A DNA stretch of 26,177 nt from the NCBI GenBank assembly GCA_011800805.1, contig MPNW01000815.1, positions 33,225 to 59,401 of the forward strand, read 5' to 3'. This stretch comes from Hirudo medicinalis. Lineage: Eukaryota; Annelida; Clitellata; Hirudinida; Hirudinidae. Position 1 is the stretch's first letter. Every line of letters begins with the position of its first letter. Made by a program: the position numbers and the translations under genes. Below, in pieces: positions 23,233 to 26,177 of this stretch. A model generated the notes under the pieces. That model was not told the DNA's origin and did no database searches. It was given only the letters and a program-made list of their open reading frames with translations.

Positions 23233-23374
23233 TAAATTTAATTACCGGTGACTTTCTTATTCTATTTTAAAATACAATTTCTCTTCCGCAATTTAATAAA
23301 TAAATAGAAATTTCGGGATCTCGCAATCTATATTTTGTTTTCTAGAAACACAGGAACCCGTCAGCGACCATGAC

Positions 23375-23925
23375 ATTCGATGATGATTTTATTTTTTCAA
23401 AAGTGAGCAGAGGACAAGTGCCTCTTACCTGCTCACAAGCAAACAAACAAGAAACATTTATGAGAGGTAGATGTAGACTCTAACATGTCATTTGTACAAA
23501 AGGAAGGGAGTAAGATCGTGTTCGTTGATGAGGCAGGTGAATGAACTGTAGGTTGTCGATGAAACGATGTCATTGGGGGGGAGAGTTCCAAATTTTTGAT
23601 TACGCGATTAGTGAAGAAGAATTTAGTACTGTCTATTGAGCAAAAGTCGGACCTAAGTTTAAACTGATGCCCTCTAGTGGATGAATAATTAGCGAAATGA
23701 ATATGGTTTATGAGGTCAGTTGATATCAGGTTAGTGATTATCTTGTACAGTAAACAGAGATCAGCCGTAAGCCGGCGATGTTCGAGTGATTTGAGTTCCA
23801 ATGTCTTAAGACGATCATGATACCCTGCCTGACCCCAGGGATATGGCCTTGGCAAATTTCTTTCGAATCTTTTCGATGCTCTCAATCAAGTGTTTGTGGT
23901 GTTTACCTCTCGTTACCGCTGCTAA
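23375..23925 (-). mobile_element. Decayed 3' fragment of a non-LTR retrotransposon (LINE, CR1/L2/Jockey-like)
   Basis: The minus strand encodes the C-terminal end of a LINE reverse transcriptase, broken into frames. The first frame (about 23925-23830) reads KHLIESIEKIRKKFAKAISL. A frame change leads to YHDRLKTLELKSLEHRRLTA, then DLCLLYKIITN, and TRGHQFKLRS with FFFTNRVI (23826-23590). A second frame change within a C/G run near 23577-23590 leads to PPNDIVSS and a probable native stop at 23490-23488. This RLKxLxLxSLExRRL...D...YKI pattern and the TRGH...F.NRV end are typical of CR1/L2/Jockey-type elements. The 3' UTR runs down to an AATAAA-type stretch near 23393-23388. The 5' side stops near 23925 (stop codons just beyond), so the element is strongly 5' truncated, as is usual for LINEs. 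Exact clade not assigned. Confidence 0.8.
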
Positions 23926-24200
23926 TTACTACGTTTTGTGTTTTAGAAGACGTCACTGGAAATCTGTTAATTATTGTAAGAATTAATAATTATAACAATT
24001 AACTATTTTTATAATTATTATAATTTTTGTAATTATTATATTTAATGATAATCACTAATAGTAATTATAAGAATTATTGTGTAATAATTAATTGGCATAA
24101 TAGATATCCATTAATGAACTTGTGACGTTTGTGATGACGTCATCGTCAAATGTTGTTAGCACTTGCCAAGGCTAAAGAGCAGCTTTTACCATCACCTGGA
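23926..24200. other. AT-rich spacer
   Basis: AT-rich tracts of AATTATTAT type, then a CRE palindrome at 24135-24142. No gene. Confidence 0.35.
24135..24142. promoter_or_regulatory. Full palindromic CRE-like site
   Basis: TGACGTCA, embedded in the larger near-palindrome GATGACGTCATC. A consensus match only; it lies 60 bp before a (GAT)n array. Confidence 0.3.
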
Positions 24201-24205
24201 GTCAT

Positions 24206-24230
24206 ATGATGATGATGATGATGATGTTGT

Positions 24231-24271
<41 letters not shown>

Positions 24272-24318
24272 GCGGTGATGTCTATGGTGATGATGATGAT
24301 GATGATAATGATGAAGAG
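24206..24318. repeat. Interrupted (GAT)n array
   Basis: About 110 bp of GAT triplets with GTT, GGC, GGT and AAT variants. It creates a poly-Asp frame (24163-24516) whose unique tail has no recognisable domain; I do not call it a gene. Confidence 0.9.
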
Positions 24319-25360
24319 GATCGTTGGATTTTAGGTTTATTTAAAAGCAAAAACAAATTAATTAAATACTTGAATATTCCATGTCAAAAATTGATGCTTT
24401 TTTCGCTGCGGAAGTTGTTCTCTGCGATTGTCTGGAGCTCATTATTACAGGTGCACTTAGGCCCACCTTGTCAGATGCTTGGAAGAAATGACTGTGCTCA
24501 TGTTTATCTTAAGTAATGGTTTAGAATGATTTTTGTGAATTTTCACCTGGTGTTGATGATGATGGCGGTGGTTATGCTAAAGTATTTATAATTTAAATAA
24601 ATGTCCACAGTAATTATTCTCCCTAATAATATTTTATTTTATTCTGGAGGTAATAATAATAATAAAATAACAATAATAACAACAACTATAACAATGATGA
24701 CACAAATTCTTAAATTTACTAAATAGAGAATGAAATGCGTAAATTTTATAAATTAGTTTTATTTTTCTAAAATTTAATATAACCATTCACAGAAAGTGAA
24801 CAAGAAACACGTCCGCACACAAAAGCATCCAGATGTGACATTAGATGAGAATCATCCCTTCTCAAGGTTGCTGTTGTTGCTCTTGAACTGGAGCAACATT
24901 TTTTTGGAATTGGAATAATTTGGAAATAATTTATCTTTTGTAATACTTAATAATTATTTTAATGTCAAGGAATATTTTCTCTCACGCAAGAATATTATTA
25001 GCTGAATGATCGTCTGACTCATTACAATTTATTCAATAAATTTGAAAATTTATGAGATCGATTATTTTAATAAAATAGTTATTACTATTAAATACATGTC
25101 ATTAATTAATTTTATTATTTGAAATCAAATATTTCCATTTAAACAAATTATCGATAAATACGAAGTTCTTATTTTGTTAAATGAAAAATCGATTTCAACA
25201 AGATATTCAATTTTTCCTGCTTCAAGAAAAAACAATTTTGAATAATGGAGTTTTTTTTTCCTGATTTTTGACTCCTTTGTGTGAAACAAGAATTTCCATT
25301 TTGCGTGCACTCAACTCTAAAATAAATAAAAACAAGAATTTTTGTAAAATTCAGAGTAAA
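24319..25360. other. AT-rich gene-free stretch
   Basis: Contains short AAT/AAC-rich tracts (about 24648-24690) and no recognisable coding, RNA or transposon sequence. Minus-strand frames at 25125-25453 are AT-rich and partly built on the AAAT repeat. Confidence 0.35.
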
Positions 25361-25372
25361 TAAACAAACAAA

Positions 25373-25453
<81 letters not shown>

Positions 25454-25524
25454 TAATATTAATATAATAATAATAACAATAACATTAATATAATAATAAT
25501 AACAATAATATGAATATAATGTAT
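25361..25524. repeat. (AAAT)n array, (AAT)n array and 26-bp tandem repeat
   Basis: An (AAAT)n run at about 25370-25422 passes into (AAT)n at about 25422-25448. Three copies of a 26-bp unit then start at 25449, 25475 and 25501, beginning AACAATAA each time, with one or two substitutions between copies and the last truncated. Confidence 0.85.
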
Positions 25525-25950
25525 AATATACATTTCTTTATTCCGTTTTAATATCTCAAAAAATGATTTTAATGCTTCGAAATATTTTCATCCGTGCTTC
25601 CAAAGTTACAAGTACTGAAACAAATGATGCAAAACATTGAACGACATTGAAAATACATTCTCGTTGTGCCCTTCTTATTGCAAGAAATAATTTTAATGAT
25701 TAGAAATTGTTGGTGCAAAATAAATGATTACATTGAGGATCATTCCATTCCAGGTAGCAATTGGAAAAGCGATTAAGTGGTGTGGATGGAAGCGGTGGAC
25801 GTTGAAATGATAATTCCGATGTTGGACGGACATGCGAGGGTAGGAATGTTTGAGGAGACTAAGTTGTGCTGTTGCCCTTGTTGTTGTTGTTGTTGTTGTT
25901 ATTGTTGTAGACAAAATAAAACTTTAATGTCGGTAATGTCGTTGTTCTAA
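25525..25950. other. Gene-free stretch with (GTT)n run
   Basis: AT-rich unique sequence with a (GTT)n run at about 25879-25908. The minus-strand open frame at 25914-25693 starts in that repeat (poly-Thr) and has no recognised content. Confidence 0.35.
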
Positions 25951-25957
25951 TGTGTTG

Positions 25958-26010
25958 TGTTCGAAACTCAGATTGCGCTGCCACAAGCACCCTTGGGAAA
26001 GAGCTATGAT
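25958..26010 (+). repeat. 3' part of a tRNA-derived SINE (B box plus conserved central motif)
   Basis: GTTCGAAACTC at about 25959-25969 resembles a pol III B box with mutations. It is followed by GATTGCGCTGCCACAAGCACC and then CCTTGGGAAAGAGCT. The CCTTGGGcAAGg-like core after a B box is a shared feature of V-SINE-type and related animal SINEs (family knowledge, from memory). No A box was recognised upstream, so this is a truncated copy or the head has decayed. It runs directly into the minisatellite at the window edge. Confidence 0.5.
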
Positions 26011-26011
26011 A

Positions 26012-26177
26012 TAAATGGTATAAATTTTATAAATGGTATAAATAATGATATAAATGATATAAATAATATAAATGATATAAATGATATAAATGATATAAAT
26101 GATATAAATGATATAAATAATATAAATGATATAAATGATATAAATGATATAAATGATATAAATAATATAAATGATAT
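26012..26177. repeat. 9-bp minisatellite (GATATAAAT)n, continuing past the window end
   Basis: From 26047 the sequence is a clean tandem array of 9-bp units: GATATAAAT with interspersed AATATAAAT variants (third, ninth and fourteenth units). More degenerate units (GGTATAAAT, TTTATAAAT) fill 26012-26046. The array is cut by the end of the window. Confidence 0.92.

Noticed and set aside
24163..24516. Open frame with poly-Asp and a unique 75-residue tail
   Set aside because: The frame is held open by a (GAT)n array; the tail has no known domain, no splice partner and AT-rich composition like the flanks.

Overview
The window looks like nuclear DNA of an invertebrate animal, most probably a lophotrochozoan such as a leech or another annelid. 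It is AT-rich. The genes are split by short introns with GT/AG borders, and the coding families are metazoan. There is a 3' LINE fragment, tRNA-derived SINE pieces and many (GAT)n/(ATC)n/(AAT)n arrays. The species assignment is an inference from this style; no sequence comparison was run.

Layout. (1) 1109-6800, plus strand: a complete 12-exon gene for a PGAP6/TMEM8-type protein (reconstructed at 752 residues, with signal peptide, EGF module and CREST-type seven-helix domain). (2) 7444-8669, minus strand: a complete three-exon gene for a 354-residue ATP-grasp-like protein that resembles a bacterial (Cj0069-like) family. (3) 8670-16032: about 7.4 kb with no recognisable gene, holding compound trinucleotide arrays and a 182-bp foldback element with a G-quadruplex motif in its loop. 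(4) 16033-16980, minus strand: GOT1/GOLT1-type Golgi vesicle transport protein (four exons, 131 residues). (5) 17581-18984, plus strand: V-ATPase subunit F (five exons, 121 residues), divergent from GOT1 across about 600 bp. (6) 19554-20484, minus strand: the last exon of a class A GPCR carrying TM5 to TM7; the earlier exons are not visible and probably lie beyond position 26177. (7) 20485-26177: repeat-rich sequence with a large (ATC)n array that contains an N, a decayed LINE 3' end at about 23430-23925, a 35-bp and a 26-bp tandem repeat, and a SINE tail that runs into a 9-bp minisatellite at the window edge.

The genes do not form an operon or a pathway. PGAP6, GOT1 and V-ATPase F all act in the secretory/endomembrane system, but that may be coincidence. 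Exon borders were set by reading frame, splice consensus and protein continuity, not by transcript data. The most unusual items are the bacterial-looking ATP-grasp gene with introns, the G4-bearing foldback, and the GPCR that lacks the usual TM6 and TM7 prolines.
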